This document shows, in pieces, positions 9,339-19,893 of a stretch of 64,000 nt of DNA. Under the pieces are notes generated by a model that was given only the letters and a program-made list of their open reading frames with translations, was not told the origin of the DNA and did not search any database. Origin of the DNA: Helianthus annuus. Lineage: Eukaryota > Streptophyta > Magnoliopsida > Asterales > Asteraceae. Made by a program: the position numbers and the translations under genes. The stretch spans positions 32,380,904 through 32,444,903 of the forward strand of contig NC_035444.2 in assembly GCF_002127325.2 (NCBI RefSeq), in the 5' to 3' direction. Within the stretch, counting starts at the first letter, position 1, and each line of letters starts with the position of its first letter.

Positions 9339-12300
9339 TGTAACACCTCGAAAAATTTCGTCCAATAATGTCTTGACACGTGTCATAAGGTTCCGTTATG
9401 TGAAAACATACTTTAGAGGGACTAAAAGTGACAAACAGTGAAAACTATGGAACGTAAGGGTCCAAAGTGTCAACAATGGATAAATAGACTCTATGATAAC
9501 CCCACATAATGTTCATAACCTTTAACGGATGGTTCATGGATCATACGACGCGGAAATTGCCCAAAAGTGAAGTATTGTAAACTATAGGGGCCAAAAGTGT
9601 CAACATGTTTAATTTATACCTCTGAGTGAACTTTTGGCAGACCCGAAGCTTTGTATAGCTAAAATATACTCACTAGAATATGTGGTAAAAATTTCATGAA
9701 GTTTCGTCAACGTATGAGAAAGTTATGGCCAAAACCGTACTTAAGGGACTAAAAGCGTCAACGTCGAATTCAGGGCTTTTCGGTTGAGCGCAAAGTTATC
9801 CGAGGACATTACCATGTTGGTAAAAGTCCTAAGGTCCTTAAAAGCCAAGGTTGGGGGTTTACGGATCAAGATAAGTAGCCAAACCATCGCATCTAAAGTT
9901 CAAGGACCAAACGTGCAACAAATGAGCCAAGTTTGACCAGCTGACCCCCAGGCGCCCCGCCTGAGGTGCCACGCGGGCCGCGACCCAGCGCCCAGCGACA
10001 ACAGTCGCGAATTGGGCTGTTTTGGCTCCGATTTTGAGTGGAATCCAGCTCACTTGCACCTCCAATCGACCCAATAGCATGCCTTGCATGCCTACAACTA
10101 CAGGAACCTCGAAAATACTGATTTAAAACAAGAATTGATCTCATTTTGATCATTTGCACTTGAAGAACATAAGCTCTCAACATTCAAGAACTTCAAGCAG
10201 GCTTTCTGGAGCATTTCTGAAGATCAAGGTCGACTACTAGTGATCATTTAACATCTATAGGACCATTGTAAGCATTCAATTCGTTCTCTAATCCATTCTT
10301 GTTGTGATTATTAGTAAAAGTCAAACTGGGTGTTCATAACCTTTGACTTTCTGATTAAACGGATTTCTTTCAGTATTTTCTCGAATTGAAACTTGTTATA
10401 GATTAGTATTTATGTGGGAAACAAACCCTCTAAAGGGTACTAACTGATTCCCACTACATGCATGCTTAATGTCGAGTCAAACCTATTTCTAAAAAGTCAA
10501 CAGAAGTGATTTTGCGAAAAATGACATGATTAATGATATAGATGACATGCAACCTGATTGATCATTGAAAATAACTTGTAGTATATATATGAATGTGTTT
10601 TAATCATCATCAACTCGACAATCTATAGTATAGCCACGAATCGGAACCGAAAGTCTTGTAAAACGATTATTTCGTAGACTATCGATTCGGATTCGTACAT
10701 GCATGTTCAAGATCTGTATTGGAAAGTATTTTTGACTACTTTTATTTTAGTTAAACTTTCTGGAATTTTCGTTGATTGAGTCTATGCTTAGCCTATTCGA
10801 ATGCTTGTTTCCGGTTTATGCATAAAGTGGACTATTTTGCCCTTTTTGATTTAAAACGGGATTTTTGGAAAAGTGAAAGGATAGAAATCTTTATTTTTAT
10901 TATATAAACTTGCACCGAAAGTTTCGGATCAGTTGGTGGTCCAGATTGTGAGATATGGCCATTAGCGTAAAACTATATTATAAATTTACATAAACGGTCC
11001 TTTTTGCGTAAAACCCGTTTCTGGCCACGTCTTGGTACAAAACTTTTTACCAACTGATTATATATAATATTCTGGGAATTTTGATGATTTTTAATTAATT
11101 TTTGGCTGAACGGATCCTCGATCACCTAGCCATTTCGGCTTATGTCGGTTTTGACCGTTTTCGCCATAAAATGAGTTTTACACATCCTTTTGACCCGAAA
11201 CCTTTTTCTACTGATTTTATATGATGAATAAATTATTTTAAGTATTCTGGAAATATAAAAAATCTCAGATTTACTGTGAAAACCCGAAAACGCCCTTAAA
11301 TCGTATTTTTAGCGTTTTAAGCGCATAGTAAGCGTTGTACTTGTTTTAAACCCATAAGACTTATACCTACTGATGTAAATTACATATTTTCATATAATAA
11401 CAGTAAGTATAATATTTTGAACTCAGGTTTCCAGTTTTGGCGTTTTTAGCACTTGTGAAATTACTAAATTACCCCTATGGTGCATAGTTTGGTTTTAAAT
11501 GATATATTTGATATATGGGTCATACCCCACTGATATAATATGTTATATTAAGTATATTTACTGTATGAACCAGACCCGAAACTCAGATTTCTAATTTTAC
11601 CCTTTTAATTATCTTTTAAATGACCAAAATGCCCTTCTAAGGCATAAATTGAGTTTAAAATTATCCCGGGCAATATAGGACATAACTTACTGATATAATA
11701 TCATATTCTAAGCATATTAATTCAGGGAACTTGCATTTGAATCTTATGGCTACCCGTATCGCCCTTTTCGCGTTCGGTTCGGTTTACGTAACTAGTTTGC
11801 GTAAATTGACCAAAACGGGTCAACCAATATCGTTTTTACTTCAAAATCCAGAATGTATTTAGTATACCCATATTGTACAAGTATTCAAACTTGTCGGGTC
11901 TAAATCACATTCTACCCGGTCTTTCGCTTAATCGTGCGTAAACCGTATCACTCCTAAAACTAACCGGTCAAAGCTTAAGCTTAAATAAAAGGCCGTTAGG
12001 AATCTAATAGGTTAATTATAAACCTTTGTTCCAGATTAGGAAGCCCGGTAAAAGCTACCACCACTTATCGTTTGTGACTTATATTTGCTCAGGTAAATAC
12101 ATTTTGACTTATTTTCCCTATACGGGCTTGGGGTACGGTATTTAAAATACCGCTTGATCGGGCGCACAAGTCCTGCTCCCTATGGGTGTTCAGTCTTGAA
12201 TAGCTTGTGTGATTTCGTTTAAACAGTTTTGTCTTACTTAAAGGCTTTGGGGGGTTGTTGACCATGTCCCGGATATCCTTGGCATTATCTTACGAGATGG

Positions 12301-12871
12301 CCACGACCAGAGCACGGGGTGTAGGCGTACACCCGTCGTGTATAACTCTTTGATGTGGTGTGTCAATTGAATCTCTAGCCCGGACAGTAGATCCCGGGCC
12401 ACCAGAGATATAAGTGCATGTAAATCGTTCACAAGTTTATATTATATAATTATCCCAAGTTAATAAAAATATTTGTGCCTTGTGCATTTAAATAAATTTT
12501 AAATCATTTTCAAAATGAGTCGGTCGATTTGTATTTACCAGTGTAAACTGACGTATTTTTCCAAAAGATTAAGTGCAGGTACTATACGGAAATAGGCTGG
12601 CTGTTTCCTAGAAGAGCGTCCACAATAGTCTCGCAAACTCGGACGACATTTATCTGTTGAACTATTATTTTATCTTATTTTATTGATCCGCCTGTGGATC
12701 CATTTCAACCACTGTGATATTATTATTACACTTTATTTAAAAGTTGAAATGTTTCTATTCTGCTTCCGCTGTGCATTATTATATTGTGTTGATTGTCAAT
12801 GACGATGCCAACTACGTCACTGTACCCCACACCGGGCCCACCGGTGACACGTGGAAATTGGGGGTGTGACA
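9339..12871 (+). repeat. E1 5' LTR (3533 bp)
   Basis: Begins TGTAACACCTCG and ends GGGGGTGTGACA. Around 9949-10010 it is GC-rich with the inverted repeat CAGGCG-CCC-CGCCTG. From about 11030 to 11760 it has roughly five degenerate modules of 100-200 bp, each with (C/T)ACTGAT followed by TATAATAT-like sequence and GACCCGAAA-like text. I see no clear TATA box where E2 has one. No gene in it. Confidence 0.93.
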
Positions 12872-12874
12872 GGT

Positions 12875-12887
12875 TGGTATCAGAGCC
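12875..12887 (+). other. E1 primer-binding site (initiator tRNA-Met)
   Basis: TGGTATCAGAGCC, three bases after the LTR end at 12871. It is complementary to the 3' end of plant initiator tRNA-Met. Confidence 0.92.
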
Positions 12888-13076
12888 AACGCTGAGTGAA
12901 TTAAACACTATCCTAATGTGTTTAATCTCAGTTACACAATTGCACATTCCTCGATTTTCGAGTCTAGACAAAGAACTTAGGAAATGTTCAACATTTCGTT
13001 TAATTTATTTTTATTTAATTTTTACATTGTCTCATATATATGTTGTGCAACTTGTTTGATTTTTGACAGGATCAGG

Positions 13077-14402
13077 ATGCCGCCAAGGATGAGAGGTCGT
13101 GGAGGATTTCCTACATCCCATGATCATGAGGCTGGTCCCTCGCATAGGCGGGCCCCATCTGCTACACACCACAAAGCCGCCAACGACCTTTGGAGGTCTA
13201 TTGCCGAGCCTGCTAGGCATTCGGTTTCCGCGAGCACTTCTCCGTCATTACCCCACTCGTTTGGGCCCCATTCGGAGAACGGGCCCCATGATTCGCTTGG
13301 ATCATACATACCATTGCACCAGTCACCGCACCAGCATCCAGCGCCAGCCTACCAGGGTTTGTATAACCCTAATGCTTATGTGGAGGAGCCAGTGGGCCAT
13401 AACCCACTTGGACAGGAGGACCACTTTTCTGGTGGTCACGGGATGGACGTGGACGAGGAGACGGACCCTTCGCTCCCACCATCAGGTACACCAAACCACC
13501 CGATTGAGATATCGGATGGGTCGCCATACACAGAATCACCATTTAATGGTGTGGACAGCTTCCAGGAGAGGTTCAAGCAGCATGATTGGTACTTCACCCC
13601 TAGCCACAACTCTCCTATGCTTCAATCACTCCATGGTACTCCGATGCTCCAATCGCTCCATGGTTCACCGGTGCACTCACAGCACCACACGCAGCAGCAG
13701 CAGCTCCAGCAGCAGCCGCCTCTACCGCAGGACCTATCTGAGGCCCTGTGGCGTGACGTGATCACTCCGTCACCACCGCCGCCGCCAGTCTTACCTCCTC
13801 CGCCTCAGAGGCCAAGGAGGAACGCGCGCATGTCTACGCGCGGAGGGATTCGCATAGGCACCCCTCCACGTGTTAGCAGCAGCCGCTACACGTCTCTACC
13901 CGGGGAGTCTGAGACAGGGGAGTCTCAGCATCCAGTATCGGAGGTTACTTCTGTTCCGATCCCGCCTCTGTAGCCGCAGAATTTTGGAGAGCCGATTCCG
14001 GCTTATGCTAGTGCCGCTCAGTTCAACCCGTTCGAGCAGGTATTCCCTCAGGGTTATGATTACACGGGAGACCCTTATTGGCAAGCTGTGAACTACAGCT
14101 CACTTCCACATAGTGGTCCACTTGGAGACCCTTGGGCTGCTGGCCCATCTACTTTTGGTTACCCTCCGGGTTACCAACAGCCACCGCAGCCGCAGCCTTA
14201 CCAGCCGCCGCAGCCGCAGCACTACCAGCCACCACCACCGGCGCCTATGATGTCGCCGCCGCAGGTTCAGGAGATCCTGCAGGGGATTGATAGCATGCGA
14301 CGCGAGTTTCAGCACAATATGCGAGAGGATCGCCGACGCACCAGTGGCATGTTTAAGAAGGTATTCGATTTGCTCAAGGGTAAGGGCAAGAAGGATCGTT
14401 GA
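13077..14402 (+). pseudogene. E1 extra ORF upstream of gag, one internal stop
   Basis: A 442-codon frame from ATG (MPPRMRGRGG) to TGA, broken by one TAG at 13971-13973; the frame is kept on both sides. It matches no family I recognise. The N-terminus is basic, the middle is rich in His, Pro, Ser and Gln, and the C-terminus is helical and Lys-rich (KKVFDLLKGKGKKDR). Blocks shared with the E2 ORF: HDHEAGPS, HSFGP.SEN, PLG.(E/Q)DHF, HPIEISDGS, (D/E)WY(F/Y)TPS, ARMSTRGG, and the end pattern with LLKGK.KK. Conservation between two diverged elements suggests it was under selection. It may bind nucleic acid or a host protein; no function is assigned. The true start is taken at the basic N-terminus shared with E2. 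Confidence 0.8.
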
Positions 14403-15278
14403 ATCCTTCGATTATTATTTCATGTACTCATGTCCCTGCGTGGACATTTATTCCAGTACTCTACCCCTGCGTGGGTATATCTATCTTTCTCTACCCCTGT
14501 GTGGGTATGTTATCCTGTTAACCCCTGCGTGGGTTTGTTTTATTTATTTTGTTATTGTTGTACTTGTTTAGCCCCTGCGCGGGCATGTTATTCATGCTAG
14601 TTATGTTATTTCAAAGTCCTGTTTAGGGCAATTATGTACTGGTATTTTATTGGAAATTTAAATGGTTAATTTGAATTTATCATTTTATTTGTATGCATGA
14701 ATAATATTAAAATAATGGAAAATATCAATTTTTATTTGATTTGCCATTTTATAAGAATCTTAGTAAGGTATAACCTAGCCTGAATGCCTTATTAACAGGC
14801 CTGGCCCTGATGGTAAAACCTGGTTGAAAAGATTCAACTCCCTGTTAACATCTGAGAACATGTTAACCTTCTGGGCTAAGCGTGATCTGTAGAATCACAC
14901 GACCCACCTTTTAATAAAATATCTACAGATTTTATCTGTACACAAGTCTATTAATGGCTTGATACCTACGGGTTATAACTATGTTATATAATGACAGTTG
15001 TGGTTTATGACTCTCTGTCTAGTAAAGGATTATTTGTTTAATTATACAATTTATAATCCTATAAAAATCTAAATTTATGATTTAGTGATTGTCCTTGTGA
15101 CTAGGCCTATGGTGCCAATAAATATATATTTTCATTCCTTGATTGCTAATAAGAGCCTGAATGAAATTATTAAATTAACTGCTAAGGTTTTTGATACCAT
15201 GGTTAATAAATCGTCTAGCACGATAATACTGTTAGGTTCTAAATAAGACCTTGTCCTTTATTGTAGCTTAAAGCTACG
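14403..15278 (+). other. E1 spacer between the extra ORF and gag
   Basis: Non-coding, 876 bp. The left part (14431-14630) is a stem-loop array listed separately. The remainder is AT-rich with short shared blocks also found in the E2 spacer (for example GTTAACATCTG and CCTACGGG at about 14966). No ORF of note. Confidence 0.7.
14431..14630 (+). other. Array of small stem-loops CCC-TGCGT-GGG in E1 leader RNA
   Basis: Six short inverted repeats: TGTCC-CTGCGT-GGACA (14431), TACCC-CTGCGT-GGGTA (14462), TACCC-CTGTGT-GGGTA (14492), AACCC-CTGCGT-GGGTT (14520), GCCC-CTGCGC-GGGC (14571) and CCTGTTTAGGG (14617). The first four are about 30 nt apart. Flanking bases change in pairs (TA/TA, AA/TT, TGT/ACA), which points to RNA pairing. 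E2 has a matching series at 54974-55168. Confidence 0.7.
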
Positions 15279-18200
15279 ATGGCCAAATCGGAAGAAACCA
15301 ACAGTCATTCTGGGGAACGCTCAGATAATGCAAAGATTCACGTTACCGGTGCAGAATTGCAAGCACTGATTGATAATGCTGTCGCCAAGGCTATGGATAG
15401 GCAGTTCAGAGAATCTAGTGGTACTCAGCGTAGAACCCGCTCAGTGACGCATGTCAAGGCTAAGACTCATTCTGGGGCTCATAGTAAGCCGCCGTCTAAA
15501 AAGAGTGAGCCAAAGAAAGTTGAGGATGATAATCATTCCTCCAACCACAGCAGTGTCCCGAAGCAGGAGATTGAGCTGAAACGTGACACGTACAGCAGAT
15601 CCTGTACGTACAAATACTTTGTATCTTGCAAGCCCAGAGATTTCACTGGGGAAAAAGGAGCCGTCGACTGCATGACGTGGATCGACGAGATGGACACCGT
15701 AGTGGATATCAGCGGGTGTGCTGATAGGGACGTCGTGAAGTACGTGTCCCAGTCATTCAAAGGAGATGCGTTAGCATGGTGGAAGTCACTCCTACAAGCC
15801 GCCGGTAAGGCCACACTGTACGGTTTGTCATGGGAACAGTTTGTGGCCCTGATTAAAGAGAACTTCTGTCCGCAGCACGAGGTCGAGCGAATTGAATCGG
15901 ATTTCGTATCCTTAGTCATGAAGAACCTCGACTGTCAAGCGTATCTGACTACGTTCAACACATTGTCACGATTAGTGCCTTACTTGGTGACCCCGGAGCC
16001 GCGTAGGATTGCTCGATTCATTGGGGGTCTGGCACCGGAGATTAAAGCCAGCGTCAAAGCTTCAAGACCCACTACATTTAGATCTGTAGCAGATCTATCC
16101 CTCTCCCTCACTCAAGACGTGGTTAGATTGAGAGCCATGAAGAGCTCTGAGGAGAACAAACGAAAACGTGAGGATGACACCTCACGAAAATCTGAAAAGC
16201 GACATAGAGGGAACAACGACCACAGGAAAGGGTCGGGGTCTAGGAAGAGTGATCATCAGTCGGGTGAAAAACCCCGATGCAAGTTTTGTAGGAGACACCA
16301 CTTTGGGAGGTGTCGGTTTGAAACAAAATCCCAGTCTTCGGAGAAGCGATGTGGAATCTGCAAGTCCACCGATCATAAGGCTGTGGATTGCAAGAAGATG
16401 AAGGATGCAACGTGTTTTGGTTGCAACGAGAAAGGGCACATTCGGCCCAACTGTCCAAAGTTTGCAAAGAAGGCCGAGGAAGGGAAGAAGACTAATGCGA
16501 GAGTCTTCAAAATGGACGCAAAGGAAGCAGTCCTTGACGATAACGTCATTACCGGTACGTTTCTTGTAAACGATGTTTTTGCTAGAGTCTTGTTTGATTC
16601 TGGAGCTGATAAGTCATTTGTAGATAATAAGTTTTGTAAACTGTTGAACCTTCCTGTTAAAACCTTAAGTAGGAAATATGAGGTGGAATTAGCCGACGGA
16701 ACCATAGAAACCGCCTCGACTGTTCTAGATGGATGTGTTATATCCATTAGGAATCATTCTTTCCCGCTATCCTTGCTTCCCTTTAAGTTAGCTGGATTCG
16801 ACATAGTAATAGGCATGGATTGGTTGTCCAGTAACCAAGCCCAGATTTTGTGCAATAGAAAGCAGGTGATAGTGAAGACTCCGTCTGGTGAGTTCCTTAC
16901 TATTCAAGGAGATACCCAGCATGGATTGCCCGAGCAAGTGTCCATGCTCAAAGCATCCAGATGCATGCAGAAGGGATGTGTCATTTATATGGCACAAGTT
17001 ACCATAGATGAGCCGAAGCCGAAGATTGAAGATATTCCTGTTATCTCGGAATATCCTGAAGTATTCCCTGAAGAGCTACCTGGTTTGCCACCAGATAGGC
17101 AAGTAGAGTTTCGGATAGATATCATACCAGGTGCAGCACCTGTAGCAAGAGCACCATACAGATTGGCACCAACGGAGATGAAGGAGTTGAGGACGCAGTT
17201 GGATGAGCTTTTAGCCAAAGGTTTTATTAGACCTAGCTCGTCTCCTTGGGGAGCGCCAATCTTGTTCGTTAAGAAGAAGGACGGATCGATGCGTCTGTGC
17301 ATCGATTACCGTGAGCTTAATAAGGTCACTATCAAGAATCGGTATCCGTTACCCAGGATCGACGATCTGTTCGATCAGTTGCAAGGAGCAAGTTATTTCT
17401 CCAAGATCGACCTGAGGTCAGGTTATCATCAGTTAAAGGTCAAGGATGAAGATGTGCACAAGACCGCGTTTAGGACTCGTTATGGACATTACGAGTTCCT
17501 AGTGATGCCGTTTGGGCTCACAAACGCACCAGCCGCGTTCATGGACCTCATGAACCGCGTCTGCAAACCCTACTTAGATAAGTTCGTTATCGTCTTTATT
17601 GATGACATTCTTATCTACTCGAAGAGCCAAGCTGAACATGAGAATCACCTTCGTTGTATTCTCAAACTTCTGTATCAAGAGAAGCTTTATGCTAAATTCT
17701 CGAAGTGTGAATTTTGGCTTCGAGAAGTCCAGTTCCTTGGACATGTAGTGAGCGAGCGTGGTATCCAAGTAGATCCCGCTAAAGTCGAAGCAGTCATGAA
17801 TTGGCAGGAGCCGAAGACGCCTACCGAGATTCGTAGTTTCCTCGGATTGGCAGGATATTATAGGAGATTCATCGAGAACTTCTCAAGGATTGCTGCGCCC
17901 CTAACCTCATTGACCCGTAAGAAGACTAAGTTTGATTGGGGTCCTAAGCAGCAGGAATCCTTTGACATTCTGAAGCAGAAGCTGAGCAATGCGCCAGTAT
18001 TGACGTTGCCCAATGGTATAGATGAATTTGTGGTGTATTGTGATGCATCACATACTGGCATGGGCTGTGTACTCATGCAGAAAGGCAAAGTCATTGCCTA
18101 CGCTTCTCGACAGCTCAAGGTGCACGAAAAGAACTACACCACTCACGATTTGGAATTGGGTGCGGTTGTATTTGCTTTGAAGTTATGGAGACATTACTTG

Positions 18201-19856
18201 TATGGAACCAAGTGCATAATTTATTCGGATCACAAGAGTCTTCAGCATCTGTTCAATCAGAAGGAATTGAACATGCGACAAAGGCGATGGATGGAAACCT
18301 TAAACGACTATGATTGCGAGATACGATACCATCCAGGCAAGGCAAATGTAGTTGCCGACGCCTTAAGCAGAAAGGAAAGGGTGAAACCGATCAGAATCAA
18401 TGCCAAGCGCATTGAGATAAGAAATAATTTGAATGAAAGGGTGTTAGCTGCACAGAAGGAAGCTGTGCTGGAAGCTAACTATCCTGCAGAAAAGTTGGGA
18501 GTAACTGAGGAGCAGTTATCCCGCGACAAAGATGGAATGCTACGCCTAAACAGACGAATATGGGTTCCAGTATATGGAGGACTTCGGGATGTTATCCTCC
18601 AGGAGGCCCACAGCTCTAAATATTCCGTTCATCCTGGAGCTGATAAGATGTACCAGGATTTGAAGTCAAACTACTGGTGGATTGGTTTGAAAAAGTCCGT
18701 GGCCGAGTATGTGGCCAAATGCTTGACTTGTGCGCAAGTCAAGGCTGAGCATCAGAAGCCGTCAGGTTTGCTTCAACAACCTGAAATTCCCAAATGGAAG
18801 TGGGAAATGGTGACAATGGATTTTATCACCAAATTGCCGAAAACGAAAAAGGGAAATGATACCATATGGGTCATAGTTGACAGACTGACTAAGTCAGCTC
18901 ATTTTCTACCCATCAAAGAGACGTATAGCTCAGATATGTTAGCTCAATTATACGTCGATAAGATAGTAGCGCTACATGGTATACCTATATCTATTATTTC
19001 TGATAGAGATACTAGATATACGTCACATTTTTGGAAGAGTTTCCAACAATCGTTGGGCACTCGTTTGAACTTTAGTACGGCCTATCATCCTCAGACCGAT
19101 GGTCAGAGTGAGCGTACTATTCAAACCTTGGAAGACATGCTTCGTGCATGTGCGATCGACTTAGGTGGTAGTTGGGATAAGAACTTACCACTGATTGAAT
19201 TCTCCTACAACAATAGCTACCATTCCAGCATAAAGGTTGCGCCTTTTGAGGCCCTATACGGTAGGAAGTGTAGATCGCCCATTTGTTGGGCAGAAGTTGG
19301 AGATGTCCAGTTGTCTGGACCAGATATCGTCTTTGAGACGACAGACAAGATCGTTCAGATCCATGATCGTTTGAAAGCTGCCAGGGATAGGCAGAAAAGT
19401 TATGCGGATCCTAAGCGCAAAGACTTTCATTTTGATGTGGGTGAAAAAGTATTGCTCAAAGTATCACCTTGGAAAGGTGTGATGAGATTTGGAAAGAAAG
19501 GCAAGCTAAGCCCGAGGTACATAGGACCTTTCGAGATAATCGAACGTGTCGGGGCAGTCGCTTACAAGTTAAACTTGCCTGAAGAGCTTAGTGCCATTCA
19601 TAATGTGTTTCACATCTGTAATTTGAAGAAGTGTTTCGCTGACGATTCACTGGTTATACCGCATACAGATATACACATAGACGAAAGTCTAAAATTTGTT
19701 GAAAAACCTTTGTCGATTGAGGATCGACAGGTAAAGAAGCTTCGAAGGAAGCACGTGCCTATTGTTAAGGTCAAATGGGATGCCCGTAGAGGTCCCGAAT
19801 ACACGTGGGAAGTGGAATCCACAATGAAAGATAAATATCCCCATTTGTTTGAATAA
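15279..19856 (+). CDS. E1 gag-pol polyprotein, 1525 aa, open
   Basis: Single uninterrupted frame for a Ty3/gypsy polyprotein. Gag domain about residues 115-280 ([13 protein letters not shown]); Cys/His-rich knuckles about 333-392, the last being [14 protein letters not shown]; aspartic protease [11 protein letters not shown] near 437; reverse transcriptase about 600-800 with [17 protein letters not shown] and the catalytic FIDD box near 772; RNase H starting at [13 protein letters not shown] near 918; integrase with an HHCC finger (H..H...CLTC) about 1110-1155 and the DDE residues in TMDFI, ISDRD and SERTI near 1180, 1242 and 1279; a C-terminal [16 protein letters not shown] chromodomain-like tail. 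Start chosen at [10 protein letters not shown], the first ATG, matched by E2. With intact LTRs it could encode an active element. Confidence 0.95.
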   Translation: MAKSEETNSHSGERSDNAKIHVTGAELQALIDNAVAKAMDRQFRESSGTQRRTRSVTHVKAKTHSGAHSKPPSKKSEPKKVEDDNHSSNHSSVPKQEIELKRDTYSRSCTYKYFVSCKPRDFTGEKGAVDCMTWIDEMDTVVDISGCADRDVVKYVSQSFKGDALAWWKSLLQAAGKATLYGLSWEQFVALIKENFCPQHEVERIESDFVSLVMKNLDCQAYLTTFNTLSRLVPYLVTPEPRRIARFIGGLAPEIKASVKASRPTTFRSVADLSLSLTQDVVRLRAMKSSEENKRKREDDTSRKSEKRHRGNNDHRKGSGSRKSDHQSGEKPRCKFCRRHHFGRCRFETKSQSSEKRCGICKSTDHKAVDCKKMKDATCFGCNEKGHIRPNCPKFAKKAEEGKKTNARVFKMDAKEAVLDDNVITGTFLVNDVFARVLFDSGADKSFVDNKFCKLLNLPVKTLSRKYEVELADGTIETASTVLDGCVISIRNHSFPLSLLPFKLAGFDIVIGMDWLSSNQAQILCNRKQVIVKTPSGEFLTIQGDTQHGLPEQVSMLKASRCMQKGCVIYMAQVTIDEPKPKIEDIPVISEYPEVFPEELPGLPPDRQVEFRIDIIPGAAPVARAPYRLAPTEMKELRTQLDELLAKGFIRPSSSPWGAPILFVKKKDGSMRLCIDYRELNKVTIKNRYPLPRIDDLFDQLQGASYFSKIDLRSGYHQLKVKDEDVHKTAFRTRYGHYEFLVMPFGLTNAPAAFMDLMNRVCKPYLDKFVIVFIDDILIYSKSQAEHENHLRCILKLLYQEKLYAKFSKCEFWLREVQFLGHVVSERGIQVDPAKVEAVMNWQEPKTPTEIRSFLGLAGYYRRFIENFSRIAAPLTSLTRKKTKFDWGPKQQESFDILKQKLSNAPVLTLPNGIDEFVVYCDASHTGMGCVLMQKGKVIAYASRQLKVHEKNYTTHDLELGAVVFALKLWRHYLYGTKCIIYSDHKSLQHLFNQKELNMRQRRWMETLNDYDCEIRYHPGKANVVADALSRKERVKPIRINAKRIEIRNNLNERVLAAQKEAVLEANYPAEKLGVTEEQLSRDKDGMLRLNRRIWVPVYGGLRDVILQEAHSSKYSVHPGADKMYQDLKSNYWWIGLKKSVAEYVAKCLTCAQVKAEHQKPSGLLQQPEIPKWKWEMVTMDFITKLPKTKKGNDTIWVIVDRLTKSAHFLPIKETYSSDMLAQLYVDKIVALHGIPISIISDRDTRYTSHFWKSFQQSLGTRLNFSTAYHPQTDGQSERTIQTLEDMLRACAIDLGGSWDKNLPLIEFSYNNSYHSSIKVAPFEALYGRKCRSPICWAEVGDVQLSGPDIVFETTDKIVQIHDRLKAARDRQKSYADPKRKDFHFDVGEKVLLKVSPWKGVMRFGKKGKLSPRYIGPFEIIERVGAVAYKLNLPEELSAIHNVFHICNLKKCFADDSLVIPHTDIHIDESLKFVEKPLSIEDRQVKKLRRKHVPIVKVKWDARRGPEYTWEVESTMKDKYPHLFE

Positions 19857-19874
19857 ATCTCGGGGTCGAGATTT
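19855..19874 (+). other. E1 stop-codon stem-loop AAATCTCG/CGAGATTT
   Basis: Perfect 8-bp stem with loop GGGT. The last two bases of the gag-pol TAA stop are the first two bases of the stem. The same hairpin with other loops occurs at the same place in E2 and E3. Confidence 0.8.
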
Positions 19875-19880
19875 TCTTTT

Positions 19881-19893
19881 AAGGGGGTGAGGA
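19881..19893 (+). other. E1 polypurine tract
   Basis: AAGGGGGTGAGGA, directly adjoining the 3' LTR at 19894; identical in E2. It primes plus-strand DNA synthesis. Confidence 0.88.

Noticed and set aside
9859..10183. ORFs in the E1 LTR, with identical copies at 20414-20738
   Set aside because: They are duplicated because the LTRs are, overlap each other in different frames, and have no recognisable domain.
13099..13761. 220-residue ORF overlapping the E1 extra ORF in another frame
   Set aside because: Frame shadow of the conserved ORF: Arg/His/Thr-rich as expected from shifted Pro/Ser/His codons, and not kept in E2.
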